DNA of 36,689 nt, taken from an uncultured Bacilli bacterium (GTDB taxonomy: Bacteria; Bacillota_I; Bacilli_A; RF39; UBA660). Both the position numbers and the translations under genes were made by a program. Within the stretch, counting starts at the first letter, position 1. Every line of letters begins with the position of its first letter. Of the stretch, positions 1 through 7,379 are shown piece after piece. Location of the stretch: NCBI GenBank assembly GCA_910584655.1, contig CAJUBJ010000009.1, positions 40,174 to 76,862 of the forward strand, written 5' to 3'. The notes beneath the pieces were generated by a model, which was given only the letters and a program-made list of their open reading frames with translations, ran no database searches and was not told where the DNA came from.

Positions 1-1
1 T

Positions 2-235
2 GTTTTAATACCATTCAAGATGACATAGATCTAAAACTCGGGAACTCTATCTTATCATACTAGCTTAGTTTTAATACCATTCAAGATGACATAGATCTAA
101 AACATATAAATAAGTTCTTTCATATGTATCCTCGTTTTAATACCATTCAAGATGACATAGATCTAAAACATTGTTGAACTCCATCACGTTCAAGATAATG
201 TTTTAATACCATTCAAGATGACATAGATCTAAAAC
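2..235 (-). CRISPR. Type II-A CRISPR array, leader-proximal end (continues beyond left edge)
   Basis: Four identical 36-bp repeats lie at 2-37, 68-103, 134-169 and 200-235, separated by three 30-bp spacers (38-67, 104-133, 170-199). Read on the minus strand the repeat starts GTTTTAGATCTATG and ends GGTATTAAAAC, which matches the orientation of the S. pyogenes-type II-A repeat, so the array is transcribed leftwards like the cas genes. The leader is on the right, so 170-199 is the newest spacer. The repeat pairs with the tracrRNA anti-repeat at 6307-6344. No repeat shows degeneration, as expected for the leader end. The array is cut by the window edge, so its full length is unknown. Each repeat contains AGATCT. 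Confidence 0.98.
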
Positions 236-317
236 CTCAAATTAATTAAATCTATATCTTTTTATATACATAGAAAAATATAAAAATTAAATGGTATTTC
301 TATGTCTTTCAATAAAA
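236..317 (-). promoter_or_regulatory. CRISPR leader with leader-anchoring sequence
   Basis: This is the 82-bp AT-rich gap between csn2 and the first repeat. The seven minus-strand bases touching the first repeat read ATTTGAG, the leader-end motif known from S. pyogenes and S. thermophilus type II-A loci, where it directs Cas1-Cas2 integration. Short segments similar to the anti-repeat lie at 287-296 and 299-306 (see findings). I could not fix a convincing pre-crRNA promoter; a TTGAAA at the csn2 end is only a weak candidate. Confidence 0.8.
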
Positions 318-995
318 TTATAGCACAAATTCATCTAGATTTTCATCTATAATAAGTTTCTTTTCATAATTTAAAGTTCCACCATAATTTTGTGAATCAA
401 CTAACATAATATTAATTTGATTATATACAGAATATTTATATAATTCAATTAATTCACTTCTTGTCAAATATTGTTTCAAATTAACAAAAACTAATAAATT
501 ATTTGATTTAAAAACTTTTTCTATATCTATTAGTAAAAACAAGTTATCTAGCAAATCACTTCTTTTATCTATTCCTAGTTTCATTAATTTAGAAAAGTTA
601 TCTGTATTAATTTCTTCGTCAATATGAACTGGTAAATCAATATCATTTAGAATCTTTTTATAAATTTTTATAATTTTTTTATATTCATTCTGCAAAAGTA
701 ATTTATCATTTTCATCAATAATACTAGACACATATTTTGAAACATCTGTTAGATTCTTCTTAGAATCAAATCCCAGATTAAAATAATCTACAAATATTTT
801 TATTCTATTATTTAAACTTTTCTCATTACCATCACTATCAAAAAAATTAATATTTTCCGAAAATCCTTCATTTACTATTTCAAATAAATTAGTAACAAAT
901 CGATAAAAATATTTCTTATTATCTATCTCAATTACATTTACATAATCATTACTAAATTCCATTTTATTATCAAAATAATCTACTTTTAAATTCAT
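318..995 (-). CDS. csn2: CRISPR-associated protein Csn2 (type II-A)
   Basis: This 225-aa protein sits between cas2 and the array, the defining position of csn2 in subtype II-A. Csn2 forms a toroidal tetramer that binds linear double-stranded DNA ends and is required with Cas1, Cas2 and Cas9 for spacer acquisition. The length is close to the ~220 aa of the short (S. pyogenes-type) Csn2 rather than the ~350-aa long form. The ATG at 995-993 overlaps the cas2 TGA in an ATGA junction, implying translational coupling. Sequence identity alone is weak, as is usual in this fast-evolving family; the call rests on gene order, size and the conserved start region. Confidence 0.9.
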   Translation of the reverse strand: MNLKVDYFDNKMEFSNDYVNVIEIDNKKYFYRFVTNLFEIVNEGFSENINFFDSDGNEKSLNNRIKIFVDYFNLGFDSKKNLTDVSKYVSSIIDENDKLLLQNEYKKIIKIYKKILNDIDLPVHIDEEINTDNFSKLMKLGIDKRSDLLDNLFLLIDIEKVFKSNNLLVFVNLKQYLTRSELIELYKYSVYNQINIMLVDSQNYGGTLNYEKKLIIDENLDEFVL

Positions 996-1312
996 AATAC
1001 AATTAACCTATCTTCACTATCAATAATTTTACTATTGTGTTCACCTATTATATATTCAATTTGAGAATATTGCTTTTCAGTAATAGTTAATACCTGTATA
1101 AGACCTTTTTTGGGTGCTTTCTTTCTCAGTCGCTCTAATAACAATTCTGATTGTTGACTATTCATCACAATTTTGGAATAAACTGACTCTTGCATCATAA
1201 TAAAACCTTCATTAAGTAAATATTTTCTAAACATTAAATAATTTCTCTTATCTTTGGCATAAATATTTGGTAAATCAAAAAATACCATTGTTCTCATAAC
1301 TCTATCCCTCAT
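992..1312 (-). CDS. cas2: CRISPR-associated endoribonuclease Cas2
   Basis: Cas2 is the dimeric bridge of the Cas1-Cas2 spacer integrase. The protein begins with a hydrophobic strand ending in FFDLP, the Cas2 ferredoxin-fold segment (MFDMP in S. pyogenes), then YLLNEGFIMMQESVYSK, which closely follows the S. pyogenes counterpart, and LTITEKQ near the end of the core. The start is uncertain. ATG 1312 gives 106 aa and the same N-terminal length as the S. pyogenes protein, overlapping cas1 by 11 nt. ATG 1297 has the better ribosome site (GAGGG, 8 nt away). A TTG at 1321 is open but badly placed relative to AAGGA. It ends in an ATGA overlap with csn2. Confidence 0.93.
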   Translation of the reverse strand: MRDRVMRTMVFFDLPNIYAKDKRNYLMFRKYLLNEGFIMMQESVYSKIVMNSQQSELLLERLRKKAPKKGLIQVLTITEKQYSQIEYIIGEHNSKIIDSEDRLIVL

Positions 1313-2174
1313 AATATACAAAATCCTTATAATTTTCTAAATCATCAATTGATTCTAAAGCAGACTTAATAAACATCTTTATAATATCTTTTAATACATA
1401 ATTTTTACCTTTATATTTATAGGTATTATTAAAAATATTTACTATATCTAATTTATAATTGGTATCTAATTCCCTTTCTTGATTAAAATAAACGAAATTA
1501 TCTATTACAATTCTAAAAGGCTCCATTAAATCACAAGACAAATTAAATTCGTTAAATTCATTTTTATGATGAATACCTAATTGTGTTAAATAACCATTAC
1601 TAACTATTTCCTTATTAATAGTTGATAGTAATACAGCATAGCCATAATTCAACGCAGCATTTATTTTATCGTCATTATTTCGAATAAATTCATTGCCAAA
1701 TAAAGCATTAAAATATACTTTAGCAGAATGTCCTTCTCTATTAGTTTTATCTCCACTAACTACTTCATCAACATAACTTAAAACTAAATCATATTTATCC
1801 GAACCTATTTTTCTTAACATTAACGCCTGATTAGTTATTTTATTTCGTACTATCTTTGCCCATAATTTATCTTTATCAGATTGTTTCCATCCTATCTGTT
1901 CTTTTATTTTCTTACTAGTATTATGTCTTGAATAATATGAAGATAATTCTCCAAAAGGATTATGCTTTTCATCACAAAAAATAATATTAATCTTATTATC
2001 TGAAAGTTCTTTTAAAAGATAAGCCGAAATAGATACAGATATAGAGTCCACTATAATTGTATCTATTTCTGATAAATGAATAAACTTTTCATCACTATCT
2101 TGTTTAACTACTAAAAATCTATTTTTATAACTTATTTTAGATTGTCTAGTTATTACTACAGTTCTAAAACTCAT
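1302..2174 (-). CDS. cas1: CRISPR-associated endonuclease/integrase Cas1
   Basis: Cas1 is the metal-dependent integrase that inserts new spacers. I chose the start ATG 2174 (MSFRTVVITRQSK), giving 290 aa, against 289 aa for S. pyogenes Cas1, whose N-terminus (GWRTVVVNTHSK) aligns directly. It has AAGGAA about 8 nt upstream and overlaps the cas9 stop by 11 nt. The open frame extends to 2228, but those 18 residues lie inside cas9 and have no homology support. Family residues are visible: Glu in REGHSAKVYFNALFG, and His plus the following acidic residue in LGIHHKNEFNEFNLSCDLMEPF. It belongs to the cas9-cas1-cas2-csn2 operon, with all junctions overlapping. Confidence 0.96.
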   Translation of the reverse strand: MSFRTVVITRQSKISYKNRFLVVKQDSDEKFIHLSEIDTIIVDSISVSISAYLLKELSDNKINIIFCDEKHNPFGELSSYYSRHNTSKKIKEQIGWKQSDKDKLWAKIVRNKITNQALMLRKIGSDKYDLVLSYVDEVVSGDKTNREGHSAKVYFNALFGNEFIRNNDDKINAALNYGYAVLLSTINKEIVSNGYLTQLGIHHKNEFNEFNLSCDLMEPFRIVIDNFVYFNQERELDTNYKLDIVNIFNNTYKYKGKNYVLKDIIKMFIKSALESIDDLENYKDFVYYEG

Positions 2175-5100
2175 AATTAGATTCCTTAATTCCTGTAATT
2201 GAATTTGATATGAAGATTCCACTATCAATATTTTTGCCAGATAGTCTTCCTATTCTGTCCCCTAAACCAAATTCTTTTAAATTACCATTTACACTATTAC
2301 AATGATATATTTTTAATAATTCATTTATTATTTTAGATAACTCATCACAATTCAATTCATCTAAATCAATTTTATTTTCTATTTTTATTATTTCATTAGC
2401 AAATAAAGGATAATTTCTTTTTTGCTCATATAAATAGTGTATTATATCTTTCATTTGCTTAATAATTTCATTTTCATCTATTATCGAAATATCTTTTTTA
2501 TTTAAAATCTTATTAAATATATATTTCCATGATTTTAAATTATCTTTAGATATCTTTAATTGTAATGCATTGGATACTTCACAAACCTTATTAGAAATGC
2601 CATAACCTTTAACATAAATATTTTGTCCTTTAAAATTAATTAAAGTTTCAAAAGGTATATAATCTTTGACAATTTTTATATTGTCTGTCTTTAAATGTTC
2701 TTTTATAAAATCATATTTTATTTGTATATTATTTTTAGATTTTAAAGCGACTTCTAAAGGAATTCCAATAATTTTTTTCTTATTACTATATTCAACAAGT
2801 ACCAAATATGATGTTTCTACATTTAAATATCCACCATACAATTCAGTTGGCATATTGTTTTTAAGTTTAATATTTCCAACACTTTTAGAATAAATAGTTT
2901 GCTTAAATAATTGACCACTTCTTATCTCAGTCTTCCTACTTATCAAAATATCATTTCTATATAAAGTATCTTCAACTTTTTTATTAAACTCTTTTGCATC
3001 AAATAATAATTCGCCAGTTTCTTTATCTACAAAATTTTTGGAAACTTCTGCAACAATATCATTTACATTTTCATCTAAGCTATTAATAACAAAACCATAT
3101 CTAAGTTGTTTATAATTACCAAGTTCTCTTAATCTGCTATTCATTTCCTTAACCATTTCAAAGTTAATATTCTTTTTCATATATTTTTCTTTGTATTCAC
3201 CTAATACAGCGGCCAAATAAGCATCATGTGCGTGATGATAATCATTTATTTCTCTAAATTTAAATAATTCATATCTTTCACGATAATTATGAGATAAATT
3301 AGCTTTTAAATATACGATTTTAGTATTTTTATAAAAATTCTCAATTATATTTGCAACATGTTTTGTAATTTGTCTAGTTTCAACCAACTGACGATTAATA
3401 AAAACTTGAATATCTTCATCACTATATGATTCTCTTGTTAAAAGATGGAACTTTTTAGCAGATATTAATCCTATCTTTTTTAAATGAGTCCACCACTTTT
3501 TCATATAACCTGTTCTATATTCTAAAGGCAATACAAAATTAGCTGCTTTAACTTGATTACATTCTCTATATACCAGTGCTTTATTATCAATAGAATCATC
3601 TTTTATCAAAGTTCTAGGTAAAATATGATCTACTTCATAGCTATCCAAATCCTCAATATTTAATGGTTTACCACTATATAAACATTTTCCTTCTTGAATA
3701 AAATATAAAAACAATTTTTGAGTATCTATTTTTTCCTTTTGGTTTAATTCTGAATAAACTGAATCGTAATTAGTAAATCCTGAGTATTCATTATCTTCTT
3801 TTATTTTGCTGTAAAGATTTAATAAATATCTCTTTCTATCATCTTTTCTCTCTTTTTTTGTTTCTTCTCCTCGTGCCATTTCAATCATAATGTTTTCTGG
3901 TTCATATCCCATATAATCAATTATTTCTTCTATTACTTTTAAAGATTGATAAATTCCTTTTTTAGTTGCTGGAGATGTTGCTAAATCTTTAACTAAATCA
4001 TAACTAATCTTTTTCTTATCTTTTATAATATTATTTTCTTTAATCAAATCCTGAAATTTATAATCGTCATTATTAATAATTTGCATAAAGTTTTCTTCTG
4101 TCTCATAAAGCAAATTCATAATATTTTTAGGAGTTCCAGTCTTTTTATCTTGAATTACTAAACCTTCTAATAGTTTTCTAGATAAACGTCCCCAACCACT
4201 ATACTTTTTATTTAATATCTTTTTAATCTGATTATCATTTAATTCCGTATATTTATTTTTAATTTTATTTTCTAAAATATCTTTATCGTCAAAAATAGTA
4301 ACCCATTCAATTATTTCATCAGCATTATATTCATTATAAGAAGTTCCCATAAATATGCCGTTAGTACTAAAGAAATCATTATAAGACTGCATATTATTAG
4401 CAAACTTACCATCAGATGAATATCCTGTAACATTTATATCTGAACCGTACATATCAAAATCATTCAAACTATATAAATATTCTTTAAACTTTTTATCTGT
4501 AATTGATCCATTACTTTTTTCAAAAAGTTCTTTTATAATTTTATGTTGTAAATCTAAACTTAATTTATTGCCGTTAATTTTAATTTGTTTTAATTCATTC
4601 ATAACTTTATAACGTGAATATAGTATAGAGTTATTTGGTAATGCATATTCATTTAATAGATAGGTACAATGAGAAATCATTCTTTTTATAAATTTTTCTG
4701 CAGTTTTCTCTTTATCAACTATATCATCAAAATTATAAGGAGTAATCTTTACATTTTCAATTTTTCTTTCCATCCAAGCAAACTGGCTTTTTTCTTCTGA
4801 AACAAGTGGTCCAACATAATATGGTATTCTAAATTTTAATAATTTAACTAATTTATATTCATCATTAACTTTATCTAATAAAAATGGATAATACCTGCCT
4901 TGATTTTCGATAATTTTTTCAAGCTCAGCTTTATTTAATTGATACGGATATCTACCATTTTCAGTATCAGTAATTCTTGGTAAGAATTCACCATTACTTA
5001 TTCTTGATTTAGCTTCATTATATTCTTTTAATATTTTATCATCAGTAACATTTTCTAATGCAACTTCTAAATATTTTTCTAAACTTTTTCTAAAATCGTC

Positions 5101-6270
5101 ATAAGAAATTTTATTATGTATATATAAATCATACAAACACATTTCTTTATCTGTTGTTTTAGTTTTAAAAAGTTTATTATATAATTCATTATTTTTAGGA
5201 TTTTTTTCATCCAAACTATTTTTATAATCTCTATCTGCTCTAAATATACTCTTTAATAATTTCAAGTCTTCATTATGGCTATTATAACGATCTACCATTA
5301 AAGACGACAATGAATTGTTTGACCTTCCTTTAAAAAGTTTCTTTAAAAATATTGCGTTATACAATTCTTTTAATGATTCAATTACTTCTATTTTATCTCC
5401 CAATAAATTTTCAATTTTAGATATCTTTTCCTCATCATCTAAATCAGCATCATTAAAACCTATAGATAAATCATCTTTCTTATCAACATTATCTAACATA
5501 AACAAATCTTTTAGGCTAAATTTATTTCCAACTACCAACTTAGAAAATTCTGACGAGAACTTAGAGTTATCACTAATATCTGATAAAATACTTTTTACAT
5601 TAGCTTTAGCATCATTTTTACTAGGATTCATTATTTGTTTAGCTAAATCTTTTAAATCAACTATTTCATAATAATTTTCTGAAATATTAAGATTTGGAAC
5701 TAAATTAATAAAAGATTCAAAACAATTCATAATTGATTTTTCAAGATCTAAATTATTTACATTAAAACTATCTCCATTATATAAGAAATTACCCCTATAT
5801 TTAATTATATGGTGCAAAGCTAAATAAACTAACCTTATATCTTCTTTAGAAGAATCATTTAGCAATCTATTTCTTAAATGATAAATAGTAGGACATTTTT
5901 TATTGTATTCTTTTATTTTCTTTTTTTCTTCTAAAATTATTTTTAAAGTTTTATTTATAGAATCATTCTCAACATATTTAGATTCCTTTAACTTTTGAAA
6001 GAAATCTCTATCAACTCTATTTATTTCCGAAATAAATTCTTCTTGCAATAATTTTATTCTAGTTCTTCTTCTATCATAACGTCTTCTAGTACTTCTAAAA
6101 CCACGCCTTCCTTCGGCAGTACTAGCTGGATCAAATAATCTTACACCCCAAAGAACTTTTCTATTTTTTCCTTTACCCTTTCTTATTATTTTCTGTGTAT
6201 TAGATTCAACTACAGCCCACCCAACGGATGTAGTTCCTATATCAAGACCTATATTATATTTTTTATCCAT
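2164..6270 (-). CDS. cas9: CRISPR-associated endonuclease Cas9 (type II-A, 1368 aa)
   Basis: This is the RNA-guided double-strand DNA nuclease. RuvC-I is at the N-terminus with catalytic D10 in IGLDIGTTSVGWAV, followed by the Arg-rich bridge helix (about 56-80). The alpha-helical REC lobe covers about 90-760. RuvC-II has E797 (NIMIEMARGEE), and HNH has D881-H882 and N896 (YEVDHILPRTLIKDDSIDNK). RuvC-III has H1013 and D1016 (YHHAHDAYLAAV), and the PAM-interacting C-terminal domain ends in SITGIKESNYEF. All catalytic residues are intact, so it should be active. The length equals that of S. pyogenes Cas9, but the PAM-reading loop differs (GDRIGRLSG, residues 1337-1345). The start ATG has a perfect AAGGAGG nine bases upstream. 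This gene leads the cas operon. Confidence 0.98.
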   Translation of the reverse strand: MDKKYNIGLDIGTTSVGWAVVESNTQKIIRKGKGKNRKVLWGVRLFDPASTAEGRRGFRSTRRRYDRRRTRIKLLQEEFISEINRVDRDFFQKLKESKYVENDSINKTLKIILEEKKKIKEYNKKCPTIYHLRNRLLNDSSKEDIRLVYLALHHIIKYRGNFLYNGDSFNVNNLDLEKSIMNCFESFINLVPNLNISENYYEIVDLKDLAKQIMNPSKNDAKANVKSILSDISDNSKFSSEFSKLVVGNKFSLKDLFMLDNVDKKDDLSIGFNDADLDDEEKISKIENLLGDKIEVIESLKELYNAIFLKKLFKGRSNNSLSSLMVDRYNSHNEDLKLLKSIFRADRDYKNSLDEKNPKNNELYNKLFKTKTTDKEMCLYDLYIHNKISYDDFRKSLEKYLEVALENVTDDKILKEYNEAKSRISNGEFLPRITDTENGRYPYQLNKAELEKIIENQGRYYPFLLDKVNDEYKLVKLLKFRIPYYVGPLVSEEKSQFAWMERKIENVKITPYNFDDIVDKEKTAEKFIKRMISHCTYLLNEYALPNNSILYSRYKVMNELKQIKINGNKLSLDLQHKIIKELFEKSNGSITDKKFKEYLYSLNDFDMYGSDINVTGYSSDGKFANNMQSYNDFFSTNGIFMGTSYNEYNADEIIEWVTIFDDKDILENKIKNKYTELNDNQIKKILNKKYSGWGRLSRKLLEGLVIQDKKTGTPKNIMNLLYETEENFMQIINNDDYKFQDLIKENNIIKDKKKISYDLVKDLATSPATKKGIYQSLKVIEEIIDYMGYEPENIMIEMARGEETKKERKDDRKRYLLNLYSKIKEDNEYSGFTNYDSVYSELNQKEKIDTQKLFLYFIQEGKCLYSGKPLNIEDLDSYEVDHILPRTLIKDDSIDNKALVYRECNQVKAANFVLPLEYRTGYMKKWWTHLKKIGLISAKKFHLLTRESYSDEDIQVFINRQLVETRQITKHVANIIENFYKNTKIVYLKANLSHNYRERYELFKFREINDYHHAHDAYLAAVLGEYKEKYMKKNINFEMVKEMNSRLRELGNYKQLRYGFVINSLDENVNDIVAEVSKNFVDKETGELLFDAKEFNKKVEDTLYRNDILISRKTEIRSGQLFKQTIYSKSVGNIKLKNNMPTELYGGYLNVETSYLVLVEYSNKKKIIGIPLEVALKSKNNIQIKYDFIKEHLKTDNIKIVKDYIPFETLINFKGQNIYVKGYGISNKVCEVSNALQLKISKDNLKSWKYIFNKILNKKDISIIDENEIIKQMKDIIHYLYEQKRNYPLFANEIIKIENKIDLDELNCDELSKIINELLKIYHCNSVNGNLKEFGLGDRIGRLSGKNIDSGIFISNSITGIKESNYEF

Positions 6271-6271
6271 A

Positions 6272-6300
6272 TTGACGAACCTCCTTATTTTTGATATTAT
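6272..6300 (+). promoter_or_regulatory. tracrRNA promoter
   Basis: TTGACG (6272-6277), a 17-bp gap and TATTAT (6295-6300) form a near-consensus sigma-A promoter on the plus strand. It would start RNA about base 6307, exactly where homology to the repeat begins. The -35 box lies one base outside the cas9 start codon, and the spacer covers the cas9 ribosome site (complement of AAGGAGG at 6280-6286). Confidence 0.75.
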
Positions 6301-6306
6301 TTAATT

Positions 6307-6402
6307 GTCTTAATACCATTTAAGATGACATAGAGAGTTAAAATAAAGCTTTAAGCCTAAATGCTCACATTATGTGTTCGGACGGATAGCCGTCCATTTT
6401 TT
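6307..6402 (+). ncRNA. tracrRNA for the type II-A Cas9
   Basis: The anti-repeat covers 6307-6344. It pairs with the repeat in S. pyogenes fashion: UUAAAAU with GUUUUA, a bulge (GAG in tracr, GA in crRNA), then a 28-bp upper duplex with one G-U wobble and one A-C mismatch. The 3' part holds a short nexus-like stem (GCU/AGC, 6348-6356), a CACA/TGTG hairpin (6366-6376), and a terminator stem GGACGG-ATAG-CCGTCC (6380-6395) followed by six T. The likely size is ~96 nt. Its strand is opposite to cas9 and to the array, so crRNA and tracrRNA come from opposite strands. Confidence 0.95.
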
Positions 6403-6435
6403 ATGCACATAATTATTTCATCTTTAATTACTTTC

Positions 6436-6466
6436 ATTATAACATTTATTAATATTAATTTACCAA
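6436..6466 (-). promoter_or_regulatory. Probable cas operon promoter
   Basis: On the minus strand TATAAT occupies 6441-6436, with TTGGTA at 6466-6461 as a -35 (19-bp gap, wider than ideal). RNA would start near 6430, giving cas9 a ~160-nt 5' leader that contains the complete complement of the tracrRNA gene. No other convincing -10/-35 pair was seen closer to cas9. Confidence 0.5.
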
Positions 6467-6499
6467 TTATTTCCAAAAAAATACAATAACATTATTTAT

Positions 6500-6528
6500 A
6501 CAAAATAAAACAATGTACCTCTACATTG
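6500..6528 (-). terminator. Rho-independent terminator after the GNAT gene
   Basis: A 7-bp stem CAATGTA/TACATTG (6511-6517 and 6522-6528) with a 4-nt loop is followed on the minus strand by TTTTATTTTG. It ends the 8063-6533 transcript just before the cas locus. Confidence 0.75.
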
Positions 6529-6532
6529 CTTA

Positions 6533-7036
6533 TCATTTCAAATTTTTCAAATACACATTCCTAATCCCACGCTTAAACTCTCTACTACCAACTAACACAA
6601 ATCCATCTTTAACTAAATTTCTAATAGAATAAACATTATCTAAATGTATAGTACTAATAGCATACTCATAACCTAATTCTTTAGAATACTTATCTAATAC
6701 TTCTAACATTTGATATTGTAATCCATTACCTACATATTTAGTATTAACAAACATAGGACCATAATCTACTACTTTTTCATAATTTAAATTATCTAATCCA
6801 AATTTTACTAAGTCTTTCTTGGTAGAAGGTATTAACATCATACTACATACAAATTCATCATCTTTATAATACATCCATATCTTAGTATTATTATCTAACA
6901 TATTACATAAATCTTCTCTACTAAAATCTCCTAACCAATCAGGATATTCCATATTACTTTTTACTATATCTCTATTAGCTATATAGTCATCTATATTAAT
7001 ATTGTTATTTATACATTTTAAACTATCTAATTTCAC
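6533..7036 (-). CDS. GNAT-family N-acetyltransferase
   Basis: This 167-aa protein has the GNAT pattern of a central strand ending in a short acetyl-CoA-binding turn (FVNTKYVGNGLQYQMLEVLDKY, an R/Q-x-x-G-x-G-like variant), then a strand-helix unit (YAISTIHLDNVYSIRNLVKDGF) typical of the family C-terminus. It transfers an acetyl group from acetyl-CoA to an unknown small amine or protein substrate in the cytoplasm. The start is a GTG at 7036, one base after the upstream TAG at 7038, so translation is probably coupled; the ribosome site is poor. It is the third gene of a transcript with 7038-7355 and 7380-8063, and its closeness to cas9 is probably accidental. Confidence 0.7.
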   Translation of the reverse strand: MKLDSLKCINNNINIDDYIANRDIVKSNMEYPDWLGDFSREDLCNMLDNNTKIWMYYKDDEFVCSMMLIPSTKKDLVKFGLDNLNYEKVVDYGPMFVNTKYVGNGLQYQMLEVLDKYSKELGYEYAISTIHLDNVYSIRNLVKDGFVLVGSREFKRGIRNVYLKNLK

Positions 7037-7037
7037 A

Positions 7038-7355
7038 CTAAACTTTACTCTTTTCTAATAAATCGTTACAATATTTAGCCATAAAATGATGATACATTTT
7101 TTCTTCTTCTGTTAATGAATTTCTCACAGATACTTTTTCTAACACTTTAATAAGATTCTTTAATTGCTTCTTTGTAATATCTTTCTTTTTTAATGATTGA
7201 AAAGAAATTTTTATTTTATACAAAACATGAATAGCATCTTTGACATTTTCAACACCAGCTTGATATTTATTTATCAACTCTATAGTACTATTAATATTCC
7301 TTAAACAATATTCTCTATCACTATAAAAATTCGAATTAATACTTATTCTTGTCAT
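7038..7355 (-). CDS. Hypothetical small helical protein
   Basis: I do not recognise this 105-aa protein. It is charged (many Lys/Glu), predicted mainly helical, with no membrane segment and no Cys motif. The middle (about residues 35-75) has heptad-like Leu/Ile spacing suggesting a coiled coil or helical hairpin. An ATG start with GAGGT lies about 11 nt upstream. It lies 24 nt after the membrane-protein gene and one base before the GNAT gene, so all three are probably co-transcribed. A regulatory or chaperone partner of the membrane protein is possible, but nothing in the sequence proves it. Confidence 0.6.
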   Translation of the reverse strand: MTRISINSNFYSDREYCLRNINSTIELINKYQAGVENVKDAIHVLYKIKISFQSLKKKDITKKQLKNLIKVLEKVSVRNSLTEEEKMYHHFMAKYCNDLLEKSKV

Positions 7356-7379
7356 ATATTTTTTCTACCTCTCTAAATT

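Noticed and set aside
992..2174. Mycoplasma-type genetic code (TGA = Trp), considered because of the low GC
   Set aside because: cas2 ends in TGA at an ATGA junction and conserved Trp codons in Cas9 and the methyltransferase are TGG.
1303..2228. Longer Cas1 starting at 2228
   Set aside because: The extra 18 residues are encoded inside cas9, lack a ribosome site and have no match in S. pyogenes Cas1, whose start aligns with M19.
2666..2893. Plus-strand open frames inside cas9 (also 5315-5671)
   Set aside because: Antisense to a clearly coding gene, no ribosome sites, composition is the complement of Asn/Lys/Asp-rich cas9 codons.
6307..6344. Degenerate isolated CRISPR repeat upstream of cas9
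   Set aside because: It is followed by tracrRNA hairpins and a terminator and preceded by a promoter, so it is the anti-repeat of tracrRNA, not an array relic.
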